From the NCBI GenBank assembly GCA_002863125.1, contig PKEB01000016.1, positions 1-64,000 on the forward strand: a stretch of DNA of 64,000 nt, written 5' to 3'. The translations under genes were made by a program, and so were the position numbers. This DNA comes from Flavobacteriales bacterium. GTDB taxonomy: Bacteria; Bacteroidota; Bacteroidia; Flavobacteriales_D; Sanyastnellaceae. Below are positions 24,746 to 33,314 of this stretch, in pieces; positions within the stretch are counted from its first letter, which is position 1; the number at the start of each line of letters is the position of its first letter. The notes beneath the pieces were generated by a model, which saw only the letters and a list, made by a program, of their open reading frames with translations, was not told the DNA's origin and did no database searches.

Positions 24746-27595
24746 TTAGAATCGGATGCGGATACTGAGGTTGGTGCGGAAGCCGTAGCCCATGTATACA
24801 CTGGCCGATCCGGCATCGAAGTTGTTTTCACTGAAGGCGTATTTGCGGTCGGGATCGGTGAAGTACCACTCGCCGTACGCATCGTTGTTTTGGGCGTTGC
24901 TCAGGTAAACGGCATTCAAAATGTTGAACGCGCTCAGGCGCACGTCCATGTTCGTCTCGTTCACGGTGAAGTTGTAACCGGCGTGGAGGTCGAGGAGGCC
25001 GTACGTCGGAATTTGCCACGACTGGCGGCCCTCGTTTTCGCCGTTCAAGCTGAAGGGGTCAAAATCCGCATAGTGGCGGCTGAACACCGTGTAGCGTGGC
25101 TTGATGTAGATGTTCTTGTAGCTGTACTTCAACGAAACGCTGTACTGACTTTGTGGCGAATCGCCTACCGATACGCCTTCTGCGTTGTACTGCACCACGG
25201 CCGGATTGCCCTCGGCATCGATGTAAGGGAGGTTGCTGTCGTCATCCAGCAGCACGAGGCTGTCCTCGGAGCTGGTCCAGCGCCAGTCGCCCAGGCTGAT
25301 GTACCCTTCTATGGTCAGCGACGGGTGCACCCGCCAAGCGACATCGGTTTCAATTCCTTTGTGCAGTGCGCTCATCGAGTTCACGTTGGCGCGAACGATG
25401 TCGCCTTCGACGGTTTCGAAGCGAAGCAGCGATTGCAACGGGCGGTTTTGCCAATCCGTGTAGTAGGCGTTGACGTTCACGCTGAACGGGAACTTGCTGT
25501 AGCTGTAGCCCCATTCCACGGAGTTGATTCGCTCGTTTTCGGTGTTCTCGACGAAGTTGTTGTTGAAGTCCACTACGTTGCGGAAGACCGGCGTTCGGTT
25601 GAGGTGACCGAGGTTGACAAAAGTATTGGCGTACTCGCTCAAGTTGTAGTTGCCGCCGGTCTTGATGGTGTACCCTGGAATCCACTTCCAGCCGCTCGTC
25701 GTGAACTGACCGTCTTCCTGCAGATCCGCGAAATAATCCACGCTCTTATATCCTTGGGTCACGGCGCTGACATTCAAGAAGGCGTTCCACAGATACCCTT
25801 TGTATTCGAGCAAGGCAAAGGCGCCGCCCCAACGCACAAACGCATCGTTGTGGTAGCCGATTTTGTCCCCGACAAAGCGCATGTTGGTCGAGGCGTTTGC
25901 ATTGCGGGTATCTACGAAGTAATCCCCACCGAGCAGATCAAAGACCTCAGCGTAGTGTTCGCCTTGGTACGTGCGGAAATCAACCCCGCCCGACAGGGTC
26001 AACGACTCCGACGTTTCGTGGCGGAAGGTGGAGAGCACACCGTACCAGTAGTGGTTGTTGAAGAGTTTGCGCAGGATGCGCCCGGACTTCAACAAAGAGT
26101 CGCTGTACGTTGGATCGATGGGCGGGCCGAACAGGCCACCGATGGTGTTCGAGTTGTAAAACTTCTGAAAGTCGACTTGCCCATCGGGTGTGTAGTCACC
26201 ACCGCCGAGGCTGTTTTCGAGTCGCGTGCCCCCGCCGTAGCCGTAACTCGCGTAGGCCATGTTAGAAATGTACAGCTTGTCCGAAACGCGCCAACTGTGC
26301 CGCAAGGAGAAGAGGGGCTTGTGGTACTTGTTCTGGCGCTCGTACAAGACCTCGTTGTTGAGCATACCCCAGTGCACGTTGTAGTTATCGCCGTAGCTCA
26401 CGAGGCCGGTCGTATCGATGAAGTCCGTGGCGGAGACTTCTTCCTCGAAGTCGTCGGCAGAGCTGTAACCGTACAAGGCGTTCAGGCTGTCGTAGGCGGC
26501 CAGCTCTTCTTGTTGCAACAAGGTACCGTCATTGAAGATGGCATCGTAGGCAACGCTGTATCCGCGCAACCGCTCGTAGTCCGCCTCACTGCCCGTGAAC
26601 AGGGATCGCGCAAAGTTCTTGTTGTGGGTGGCAATGCGCTGCTGGTAGCCGCGGGAGGCATTCTCTGAAGGCGAACCGGTGGCGCTGATGGAAAGTGTAT
26701 GGTTCCCGAGGGCCTTTTGGATTTTCACGTAGTAGAAAAAGGCCCGGTTGTAGTCCTGCTGGAAGTAGCCTTGGCGGTTTTGGAAGCTGCCGGCGAGGGT
26801 GTAGCCCCAGCCGCCGTCGAGCCGGCCGGAGGTGTGGCCGAGGGACGTTCGGGTGAAACCGAAGCTGCCGACCTCTTGCTTGACCGACGTCTTGCGCGAA
26901 GATTCAATGCCGGAGGTGACGATGTTGACGGTTCCACCGATGGCAGGCAAGGCGAGCTTGGAGGCGCCGAGGCCGCGCTGGACCTGCATGGTTTGGGTCA
27001 CCAAATCCAACCCAAACCAGTTGTTCCAGAATACCGCCCCGCTCTCCATATCGTTGACGGGAATGCCGTCGACCAACACCGAGACGTTCCGCTGCTTGAA
27101 GCCGCGGATGGAAATCGATGGGCCGTTGTCGTCCGATCCCGCTTGGGTGGCATATACGCCGGGGGTGCTGTTCAGGATCATGGGGATGGGCTGCGAGCCC
27201 AATTCCTCCTGGATCTGAACGGGTTTGATGTTAGAGAAAGCGACAGGCGTCTCGCGCTCAATGGCCACATCGGCAATGACCTCGGCTTCTTGCAAGACGA
27301 TGGTGCTCAGCTTAAAGTTGGCCTGAACCAACGCCCGATCCACCTGGACCGAACGGGTCTGGCTCTCGTAGCCGATGTACTGCACCGTGATGTCGTAGGT
27401 ACCGTAGGGCAGGTCCAACGTGTATGCACCATCGAAATCAGTGGCGACGCCGGTGCCGTTCACCAGCACGCTTGCTTGGATCAGGGCCTCTCCGGTAATG
27501 GCATCCGACACCACACCGGTGATTTTACCGGTTTGCGCCCATGCCGTTGCGCTCAGCCAGAGGGCCAAGCCTGCAATCGCCAATCGCTTCATCAA
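24746..27595 (-). CDS. TonB-dependent receptor (SusC/CirA-like) with carboxypeptidase-regulatory domain
   Basis: The 949-residue product has a signal MMKRLAIAGLALWLSATAWA. Residues about 22-100 form a CarboxypepD-regulatory-like domain (ITGVVSDAITGEALIQASVL, VQYIGYESQTRSV). The plug has ISIRGFKQRNVSVLVDGIPV and GASKLALPAIGGTVNIVTSG. A long barrel rich in Tyr/Trp strands follows, ending in YGFRTNLSIRIRF. It sits between the lamin-tail gene (4 bases upstream) and the PLD gene (11 bases downstream), so it likely imports something released by these exoproteins. Phosphate-containing or nucleotide fragments would fit, but this is inference. Confidence 0.88.
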   Translation of the reverse strand: MMKRLAIAGLALWLSATAWAQTGKITGVVSDAITGEALIQASVLVNGTGVATDFDGAYTLDLPYGTYDITVQYIGYESQTRSVQVDRALVQANFKLSTIVLQEAEVIADVAIERETPVAFSNIKPVQIQEELGSQPIPMILNSTPGVYATQAGSDDNGPSISIRGFKQRNVSVLVDGIPVNDMESGAVFWNNWFGLDLVTQTMQVQRGLGASKLALPAIGGTVNIVTSGIESSRKTSVKQEVGSFGFTRTSLGHTSGRLDGGWGYTLAGSFQNRQGYFQQDYNRAFFYYVKIQKALGNHTLSISATGSPSENASRGYQQRIATHNKNFARSLFTGSEADYERLRGYSVAYDAIFNDGTLLQQEELAAYDSLNALYGYSSADDFEEEVSATDFIDTTGLVSYGDNYNVHWGMLNNEVLYERQNKYHKPLFSLRHSWRVSDKLYISNMAYASYGYGGGTRLENSLGGGDYTPDGQVDFQKFYNSNTIGGLFGPPIDPTYSDSLLKSGRILRKLFNNHYWYGVLSTFRHETSESLTLSGGVDFRTYQGEHYAEVFDLLGGDYFVDTRNANASTNMRFVGDKIGYHNDAFVRWGGAFALLEYKGYLWNAFLNVSAVTQGYKSVDYFADLQEDGQFTTSGWKWIPGYTIKTGGNYNLSEYANTFVNLGHLNRTPVFRNVVDFNNNFVENTENERINSVEWGYSYSKFPFSVNVNAYYTDWQNRPLQSLLRFETVEGDIVRANVNSMSALHKGIETDVAWRVHPSLTIEGYISLGDWRWTSSEDSLVLLDDDSNLPYIDAEGNPAVVQYNAEGVSVGDSPQSQYSVSLKYSYKNIYIKPRYTVFSRHYADFDPFSLNGENEGRQSWQIPTYGLLDLHAGYNFTVNETNMDVRLSAFNILNAVYLSNAQNNDAYGEWYFTDPDRKYAFSENNFDAGSASVYMGYGFRTNLSIRIRF

Positions 27596-27599
27596 CTAT

Positions 27600-28523
27600 T
27601 TATTGAATCACCACGCGGTGCGCGAAGGTGCGCCCTTCGGTGAGGTGAATGTTCACGAAGTAGGTTCCGCTCGCGAGGTCGGTCAACGCGAACTCCCGCA
27701 CTGCTTGCGCCATATTCTCATCGCGAAGCACCTGACCCGTAGCCGAGAATACAGTGATGCGCTCGATGGCTTCAGTGGCCGAAAGGGTCAAATTGCCGTT
27801 GGCAGAAGGATTGGGGAATACAGCGGTTTCAACGGCTGGCAACTCTTCCAATTCGTTCGGACTGCAGGCGCAGCTGTGCATGCCGAGGCCGTCCCAGGTG
27901 TTCACGAGGAGCGTATCCCACTCGAGGAAGGTGTTAAAGCTGACAGGTGGTACTGTCACACCGCCCATTACATCGTACTTGCGGCGAAGGGTGTGGTTGG
28001 AAGTCAACCAAGCTGCGCCATCACCGATGTCGATGTACCCGTTCACTTCATCGTTCGTCCAAGCCACGCCGGGATTCTCACCGGGCTTGCCGAAGATGTC
28101 CACCACAGTGGTTTCGTTTTTCACCAAGACCAAGGCGTCGTTGCCGTTCATGTAGGTCGGTGCTGGGTAGGGATTGTCCAATTGATCCGCGTATGCCTGC
28201 ATCGCGGGATCGCAAGCCGGTGAAGTCGCGCCACCGCCCAAGTCCACGTCTTCGGTTTGGCCATTGACCAACACCCACGTGCCGTGGGGTTCGATGGTGC
28301 CGATGAGGTCGGTCCAATCCGTTGCAGTTCCTTCCCCGTTGCTCCAGCGCTGTAGCTGGTATGCTGAGAGGTCGATGGCTTCGCCGGTGGGGTTATAAAA
28401 CTCCACGCCTTTGTTGTTGCCCGTGCCTTCGCAGTACTCGGAAATGAAGATTTCAGTGCATTGCGCTTGCACCAGAGCGGGCAGGGTCACGGCCAATGCC
28501 AATTGGAGGAAAGTGAATCGCAT
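27600..28523 (-). CDS. Secreted lamin-tail-domain protein with T9SS type A sorting domain
   Basis: The product is 307 residues with start at MRFTFLQLALAVTLPALVQA. The frame continues 88 codons upstream, but that part is antisense to the MmcQ-like gene. Residues about 24-100 form a lamin-tail domain (IFISEYCEGTGNNKGVEFYN, IDLSAYQLQRWSNG, TIEPHGTWVLVNG). A second half with DALVLVKNETTVVDIFGKPG and the 'RRKYDV' type motif is typical of lamin-tail exoproteins and exonuclease-linked domains. The C-terminus (VFPNPSANGNLTLSA, SGTYFVNIHL) is the T9SS type A sorting domain. First gene of the operon with the TonB receptor and PLD enzyme. Confidence 0.82.
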   Translation of the reverse strand: MRFTFLQLALAVTLPALVQAQCTEIFISEYCEGTGNNKGVEFYNPTGEAIDLSAYQLQRWSNGEGTATDWTDLIGTIEPHGTWVLVNGQTEDVDLGGGATSPACDPAMQAYADQLDNPYPAPTYMNGNDALVLVKNETTVVDIFGKPGENPGVAWTNDEVNGYIDIGDGAAWLTSNHTLRRKYDVMGGVTVPPVSFNTFLEWDTLLVNTWDGLGMHSCACSPNELEELPAVETAVFPNPSANGNLTLSATEAIERITVFSATGQVLRDENMAQAVREFALTDLASGTYFVNIHLTEGRTFAHRVVIQ

Positions 28524-28578
28524 GTGATTTGGTGTTTGTGAAAATCGTTGCAATTTAACCGGGAATTGGCCAAAATCG

Positions 28579-28947
28579 ATGAGAACAATTGAGTTTGAAG
28601 AGGTGCGGGACCGTTGCCTGTCCAAAGCCCACGTCACCGAGGAATTTCCCTTTGACGAAAACACCTGCGTGTGGAAGGTGGCGGGCAAGGTGTTTGCCTT
28701 GGCAGATATAGATGCGTTCGACGGTGTTACGCTCAAATGCGATCCCGAATACGCGGTGGAATTGCGCGAACAACACTCGGGCATCATCGGCGGCTACCAC
28801 GCCAACAAAAAGCACTGGAATACCGTCCAGTCGGAAGCCGATGTTCCACGTGCATTGGTCCTCGACTTGATTGACCACAGCTACGAACGGGTGGTCGCGG
28901 GTTTTTCACAAAAACAACGCAAGGCGCTCGGATTGCAAGGGCATTGA
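28579..28947 (+). CDS. MmcQ/YjbR family DNA-binding-fold protein
   Basis: This 122-residue protein has the compact YjbR/MmcQ fold. Seen in the sequence are an acidic start (RTIEFEEVRDRCLSKAHVTE), the FPFDENTCVWKVAGKVFAL strand pair, LKCDPEYAVELREQHSGI, and the family-typical YHANKKHWNTVQ helix-turn. The role of the family is unclear; the fold is related to double-wing DNA-binding domains and one member sits with phage or toxin genes. Here it starts an operon that continues 13 bases later with the symporter. Confidence 0.88.
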   Translation: MRTIEFEEVRDRCLSKAHVTEEFPFDENTCVWKVAGKVFALADIDAFDGVTLKCDPEYAVELREQHSGIIGGYHANKKHWNTVQSEADVPRALVLDLIDHSYERVVAGFSQKQRKALGLQGH

Positions 28948-28960
28948 TTATCCTTGTTGC

Positions 28961-30724
28961 ATGGAGATTGCAGCACTCGATTGGGCCATCATTGGCGCAT
29001 ACTTTTTGTTGGCCCTCGGCGTCGGCATCTGGGCATCGCGGGTCGTCGGAAACTCGGCAGCGGGTTTTTTTCTTGCCGGCCGCAACATGCCCTGGTGGCT
29101 GCTGGGCATCAGCATGGTCGCGACCACGTTCTCGACCGACACCCCCAACCTTGTCACCGGTCTTGTTCGGGAGCAAGGCGTGAGCGGCAACTGGGGATGG
29201 TGGGCCTTTTTGCTCACCGGCATGCTCACCGTTTTCGTTTACGCTCGGCTGTGGCGCCGATCGGGCGTGATGACGGACATTGAATTTTATGAGCTGCGAT
29301 ATGGCGGCAAACCCGCTGCTGTGTTGCGCGGGTTTCGGGCGTTGTACTTGGGGCTGGTCTTCAATGTGCTCGTGATGGGGACCGTTTCGCTTGCCGCCAT
29401 CAAATTGGGCGGCATTTTGCTGGGCTGGCCCGGCTGGCTGACCCTGCTTGTCACCGGCGCCATCACCTTGTTGTACAGCACACTCGGCGGATTGCGGGCG
29501 GTCATTCTCACCGACTTCGTGCAGTTCATCTTGGCCATGATTGGCTCGGTTTGGGCCTGCTGGTACATCCTGAACTTGGATGCGGTAGGGGGATTGGATG
29601 CGCTGTTGGCCCACGCGGACGTCGCCTCCAAAACAAGCATGTTCCCCGCCATGGACGACCCGGCCCAATGGGTGCCGATCCTCCTCGTACCCCTCGCGGT
29701 GCAGTGGTGGGCGAGCTATTACCCCGGCGCCGAACCTGGCGGGGGCGGCTACATCGCGCAACGCATGTTCAGTGCCAAGGACGAGAGCCATGCGGTGGGG
29801 GCCACGCTGCTGTTCAATGTGGCGCACTACGCCCTGCGCCCGTGGCCGTGGATTTTGATCGCCTTGGCGTCGATTGTGGTGTTCCCCACGCTGGCGGATT
29901 TACAGGCGGCGTTCCCCAACATTCCTGCGGACAAAATTGGCCACGACCTGGCCTACCCGGCCATGCTCTCCTTGCTGCCTGCGGGACTCTTGGGCTTGGT
30001 CGCGGCATCGCTGCTGGCCGCCTTCATGAGCACGATGTCCACCCAGCTCAACCTCGGTGCGAGCTACTTGGTCAACGACTTTTGGGTGCGCTTCATTCGA
30101 CCGGATGCTACCGATGCGGAGCAGGTGCGTGCGGGCCGATTGGCGACCGTGGTTTCGTTGATGCTCGGCAGCGGGCTCGGTTTGCTGCTGACGGATGCTG
30201 GACAAGCCTTCAACCTGCTGTTGCTCATCGGCGCCGGCACCGGCGGCCTGTTCATCCTGCGCTGGTTTTGGTGGCGCATCAATGCGTGGACCGAGTTGGT
30301 GGCGATGGGCGGCTCGTTGGTTGTTGCGGGGTATTTCACCTTCGTTCACGACGGCTTGGACATTGTTGAGCTGGCCGCCCACGAGAAACTGATCTGGGGT
30401 TCCTTGCTTACCACCTTGGTGTGGGTAGTGGCCACCTATTTGACGCCCCCCGAGTCGGAAAAGACCTTGAGTTCGTTCGTAGCAAAAGTCAACCCCGGCG
30501 GTCCGGGATGGAAACGCTGGGCCACAGCAGAAGCAACTGCTCCTTGGCCCGTTCCTCGGGGCATCCTCTCCATGGTATTGGGATGCACAGGCGTGTATGC
30601 CGCGCTCATCGCCACGGGATCTTGGTTGTACGGCGACGCATCCGCGGCGATGATCCTGCTGGCGGTGGCAACCGGCAGTGCATGGGGCGTATTTGCCTTG
30701 AACCGAACGCCGGCAACCGCATGA
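28961..30724 (+). CDS. Sodium:solute symporter (SSS family), sugar-type
   Basis: The product is about 587 residues with around 14 transmembrane helices; the start MEIAALDWAIIGAYFLLALG at 28961 lies 13 bases after the MmcQ-like stop. SSS hallmarks include AGFFLAGRNMPWWLLGISM, ATTFSTDTPNLVTG (sodium-site region), the GGLRAVILTDFVQF motif and SLLAAFMSTMSTQLNLGASY. The family couples sodium entry to uptake of sugars, amino acids or vitamins. Its neighbours (sugar kinase, nucleotidyltransferase, hexosaminidase) point to a hexose or N-acetylhexosamine. The stop overlaps the next start as ATGA. Confidence 0.88.
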   Translation: MEIAALDWAIIGAYFLLALGVGIWASRVVGNSAAGFFLAGRNMPWWLLGISMVATTFSTDTPNLVTGLVREQGVSGNWGWWAFLLTGMLTVFVYARLWRRSGVMTDIEFYELRYGGKPAAVLRGFRALYLGLVFNVLVMGTVSLAAIKLGGILLGWPGWLTLLVTGAITLLYSTLGGLRAVILTDFVQFILAMIGSVWACWYILNLDAVGGLDALLAHADVASKTSMFPAMDDPAQWVPILLVPLAVQWWASYYPGAEPGGGGYIAQRMFSAKDESHAVGATLLFNVAHYALRPWPWILIALASIVVFPTLADLQAAFPNIPADKIGHDLAYPAMLSLLPAGLLGLVAASLLAAFMSTMSTQLNLGASYLVNDFWVRFIRPDATDAEQVRAGRLATVVSLMLGSGLGLLLTDAGQAFNLLLLIGAGTGGLFILRWFWWRINAWTELVAMGGSLVVAGYFTFVHDGLDIVELAAHEKLIWGSLLTTLVWVVATYLTPPESEKTLSSFVAKVNPGGPGWKRWATAEATAPWPVPRGILSMVLGCTGVYAALIATGSWLYGDASAAMILLAVATGSAWGVFALNRTPATA

Positions 30725-31767
30725 TTATCAATGCATCAGCGCCGGGCAGGATTTGCTTGTTTGGCGAGCATCAAGATTATTTTGGACTCCCCGTGGTGGC
30801 GGCGGCGATTGATTTGCGCGGCCACATTCGCAGCACTTCCCGGTCGGATCAAACGGTAGAATTGCACCTGCTCGATTTGGATGAGGTCCACACGTGGAAC
30901 TTGGATGAATTGCCCGACCCGGGCCCGCGGGCGTATTGGTTGGCAGCGCTGCACGTCGCTCGCAAGGAGGGATGGCTGCCGGAAAACGGCTGGCGGGCGG
31001 AAGTGACAAGTGCCATTCCGCAACAAGCCGGTGCCAGCAGTTCGAGTGCGCTCACAGCAGCGTGGTGTGCATTGATCGCCACGCGGGCGGGGAAGGCCCT
31101 TGATCGCGAGTGGGTGGCCCATGCGACGTGGCGCGTGGAAGTGGCGTTTTTTGATGAGCCTGGGGGCATGATGGACCAGGTGATGTGCGCCATGGGCGGC
31201 GTGCGAGCGGTCGATTTTCATCCTGCGTTCGCGACGCATCCTTTTGCATGTCCTTCGGGCGAGTGGTTGCTGATCGACTCCGAAGAGCCCAAAGACACGT
31301 TGGGCATTCTTTCCCGCGCCAAGCACCAACGGCTCGAGCTCCTCGAGGAGTGGGGGGCTTCCTTGACTGAAGGGGCATTTCCAGCGCGACCGAAGCAATG
31401 GGACTTGAACGCCCACCGACTCATGGACGCCACGGTCGGCATCCAATCCGTTTCGGCGGACGGCCGCGCTTTGCTTGAAACGGGCGGCGCGTCATGTCAG
31501 GCCATTGGTCAACGGTTGATAGAACACCACCGTTGGTTGTCCGAAGGGATAGATGTATCAACGAAGCGCATTGACGCGTTGCTCAAACAGGCTGCGCAAC
31601 TCGGAGCCTGCGGCGGCAAAATCAACGGTTCCGGCGGCGGTGGAACGGCGTTCGCCGTCTTTCCTGATGGAAAAAGGCAGCCAGCGGTGGACGCTTTCCG
31701 CGCAACAGACGCGCGGGTCATCCCGATTAACTTGGGTGCTGAAGGCGTCCGCATAGAGGTCAATTGA
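30721..31767 (+). CDS. GHMP-family sugar-1-kinase, galactokinase-like
   Basis: The 348-residue product starts MIINASAPGRICLFGEHQ with the galactokinase-type signature GRICLFGEHQDYFG. The ATP-binding motif 2 appears as PQQAGASSSSALTAAW near residue 100 and motif 3 as ACGGKINGSGGGGTAF near residue 300. GHMP sugar kinases phosphorylate the anomeric position (galactose, GalNAc, fucose, arabinose or heptose). The direct neighbour is a nucleotidyltransferase, which could turn the sugar-1-phosphate into an NDP-sugar. It overlaps the symporter gene by four bases. The exact sugar cannot be assigned from the sequence. Confidence 0.87.
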   Translation: MIINASAPGRICLFGEHQDYFGLPVVAAAIDLRGHIRSTSRSDQTVELHLLDLDEVHTWNLDELPDPGPRAYWLAALHVARKEGWLPENGWRAEVTSAIPQQAGASSSSALTAAWCALIATRAGKALDREWVAHATWRVEVAFFDEPGGMMDQVMCAMGGVRAVDFHPAFATHPFACPSGEWLLIDSEEPKDTLGILSRAKHQRLELLEEWGASLTEGAFPARPKQWDLNAHRLMDATVGIQSVSADGRALLETGGASCQAIGQRLIEHHRWLSEGIDVSTKRIDALLKQAAQLGACGGKINGSGGGGTAFAVFPDGKRQPAVDAFRATDARVIPINLGAEGVRIEVN

Positions 31768-31772
31768 GTGAG

Positions 31773-33287
31773 ATGTATGAACTTCGAGGCATGACGTGCA
31801 ATCGGATCATTGTGTTGGCGGCCGGCCGTGCCACGCGCATGCGCACCAGTGCTGCATCGGCGGAGCAAACGCGTTTCGCCCAAGATGCACTCGAGCGGCC
31901 CAAGCCCATGATTCGAGTGGGCCCCAACGGCGAGCCCATGCTGGAGCTCATCCTTGAGCAAGCCCTGCGAGCGGGTTTCACCGAAGCGACCGTGGTCATC
32001 GCCCCCAATGACACCATCACGCCAGCATTTCTGCAGGAATGGGAGGGCCGAGGCCTCGGCATGCGCGTCCAAACAGCGGTACAGCCTGAACCCAAAGGCA
32101 CGGGCCATGCCGTCCAATGCGCGCTGGAGAGTGACCCGGTGCCCTCAGGCGCGATGTGGGTCTTGGCAAACGGCGACAACCTCCCAACCCGGTCCGCCCT
32201 GTCGCGTCTCCGGACGGAAGGTGCGGGGCCGGCTGTGTTGGCCTACGACCGGGATGCCTTGGGCCTGGATCCCGCCAAAACCATGGCGTTCGCCGTGCTC
32301 GAAGGAGACGGGACGACCGTTCACCGCATCACGGAGAAGCCAGACGCGTCAGTCGTTGAACGCTTGGCTGCGAGCGGCTCCGTTCGCGTTTCCATGAATT
32401 ATTTCCGGCTCGACGGCGAGCGCCTCCAGGCGCATTTGGCCGCATTGGCGCCGCATCCGGAACGCGGAGAACTCGAGTTGCCGACGGCGTTGCAGGCGAT
32501 GATGGATGCCGGCACCGGGCTGACCCAAATCAATGCCGCGGAGGAAGTGTTGGATCTGACCCGCATACAAGACGTAGCGGGCGTGCAGGCCGGAATGCAC
32601 CTGCTTGAACCCTTCCAATTGGAGGTGTGCGCGAGTTCGCCGTATGACGTTCGGACAGCTGCCGCAACTGGAGCACAGCGCGTGGAGTTGTGCGCGCATT
32701 GGGAGTGCGGGGGCCTGACGCCAACCGAGGCAGACATCCGCTTGGCGCGCGTCCACGGGTTGCCGGTGCATGCGCTCATCCGTTGCCGGGCGGGGCATTT
32801 TGTCTACTCGGAGGAGGAAAAAGCGCTGATGACGGCGCAGATCGAAGGCTCGTTGGCTGCGGGTGCCACGCGGGTGGTGGTGGGTGCCTTGCAAGCGGAT
32901 GGAACGTGGGACGCACCGCTGTTGGAACGCTGGGTGGGCGACTTTGGAGCTCACCGCATCGTCATTCACCGGGCATTTGATGCCTGCACCGATTGGGAAA
33001 GCGCAGCCGCCGCTTTGGAGGCACTGGGTGTGCGCCGGCTTTTGACAAGCGGCGGCGAACTCCGTGCGTGGGACGGCCGCGATCGGATTCGTCAATTGGT
33101 CGACGGAGGATTTGACGTAACGGTCGGAAGCGGCGTGGTGCCGGAACAGCGCGAGGACTGGATGGCACTCGGCGTCACCCAATTCCATGCCTCGTGCCGG
33201 GAGGTGGACGAACACCCGACGGCCCTGTTTGACGGAAAGTCCAGCAAGGTCAGCGCTGCAGCGGTTCGCCACTGGTTCAACCCCTGA
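31773..33287 (+). CDS. Sugar nucleotidyltransferase fused to a CutC domain
   Basis: The product is about 504 residues. Residues about 8-280 form a nucleotidyltransferase: IIVLAAGRATRMR (P-loop-like G-x-x-T-R-M), the RPKPM lysine, GTGHAVQCAL, LANGDN and ITEKP. Residues about 285-504 form a complete CutC TIM-barrel: LEVCASSPYDV, AQRVELCAHWECGGLTP, IRCRAGHFVYSEEE, RVVVGALQADG, HRAFDAC, RLLTSGG, VTVGSGVV. CutC was named for copper tolerance, but that role is disputed. The kinase upstream would supply sugar-1-phosphate. Starts are possible at TTG 31764 (overlapping the kinase stop), ATG 31773 and ATG 31791; the last is closest to the first strand. Confidence 0.85.
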   Translation: MYELRGMTCNRIIVLAAGRATRMRTSAASAEQTRFAQDALERPKPMIRVGPNGEPMLELILEQALRAGFTEATVVIAPNDTITPAFLQEWEGRGLGMRVQTAVQPEPKGTGHAVQCALESDPVPSGAMWVLANGDNLPTRSALSRLRTEGAGPAVLAYDRDALGLDPAKTMAFAVLEGDGTTVHRITEKPDASVVERLAASGSVRVSMNYFRLDGERLQAHLAALAPHPERGELELPTALQAMMDAGTGLTQINAAEEVLDLTRIQDVAGVQAGMHLLEPFQLEVCASSPYDVRTAAATGAQRVELCAHWECGGLTPTEADIRLARVHGLPVHALIRCRAGHFVYSEEEKALMTAQIEGSLAAGATRVVVGALQADGTWDAPLLERWVGDFGAHRIVIHRAFDACTDWESAAAALEALGVRRLLTSGGELRAWDGRDRIRQLVDGGFDVTVGSGVVPEQREDWMALGVTQFHASCREVDEHPTALFDGKSSKVSAAAVRHWFNP

Positions 33288-33314
33288 TTGCCCGGAGGTG
33301 CGCTATTTTGCACC

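Noticed and set aside
24695-26668. Long forward ORF (657 codons) antisense to the TonB receptor
   Set aside because: It lies opposite a receptor with full plug and barrel motifs, shows repetitive Val/Ala/Arg composition typical of antisense frames, and contains no recognisable domain.
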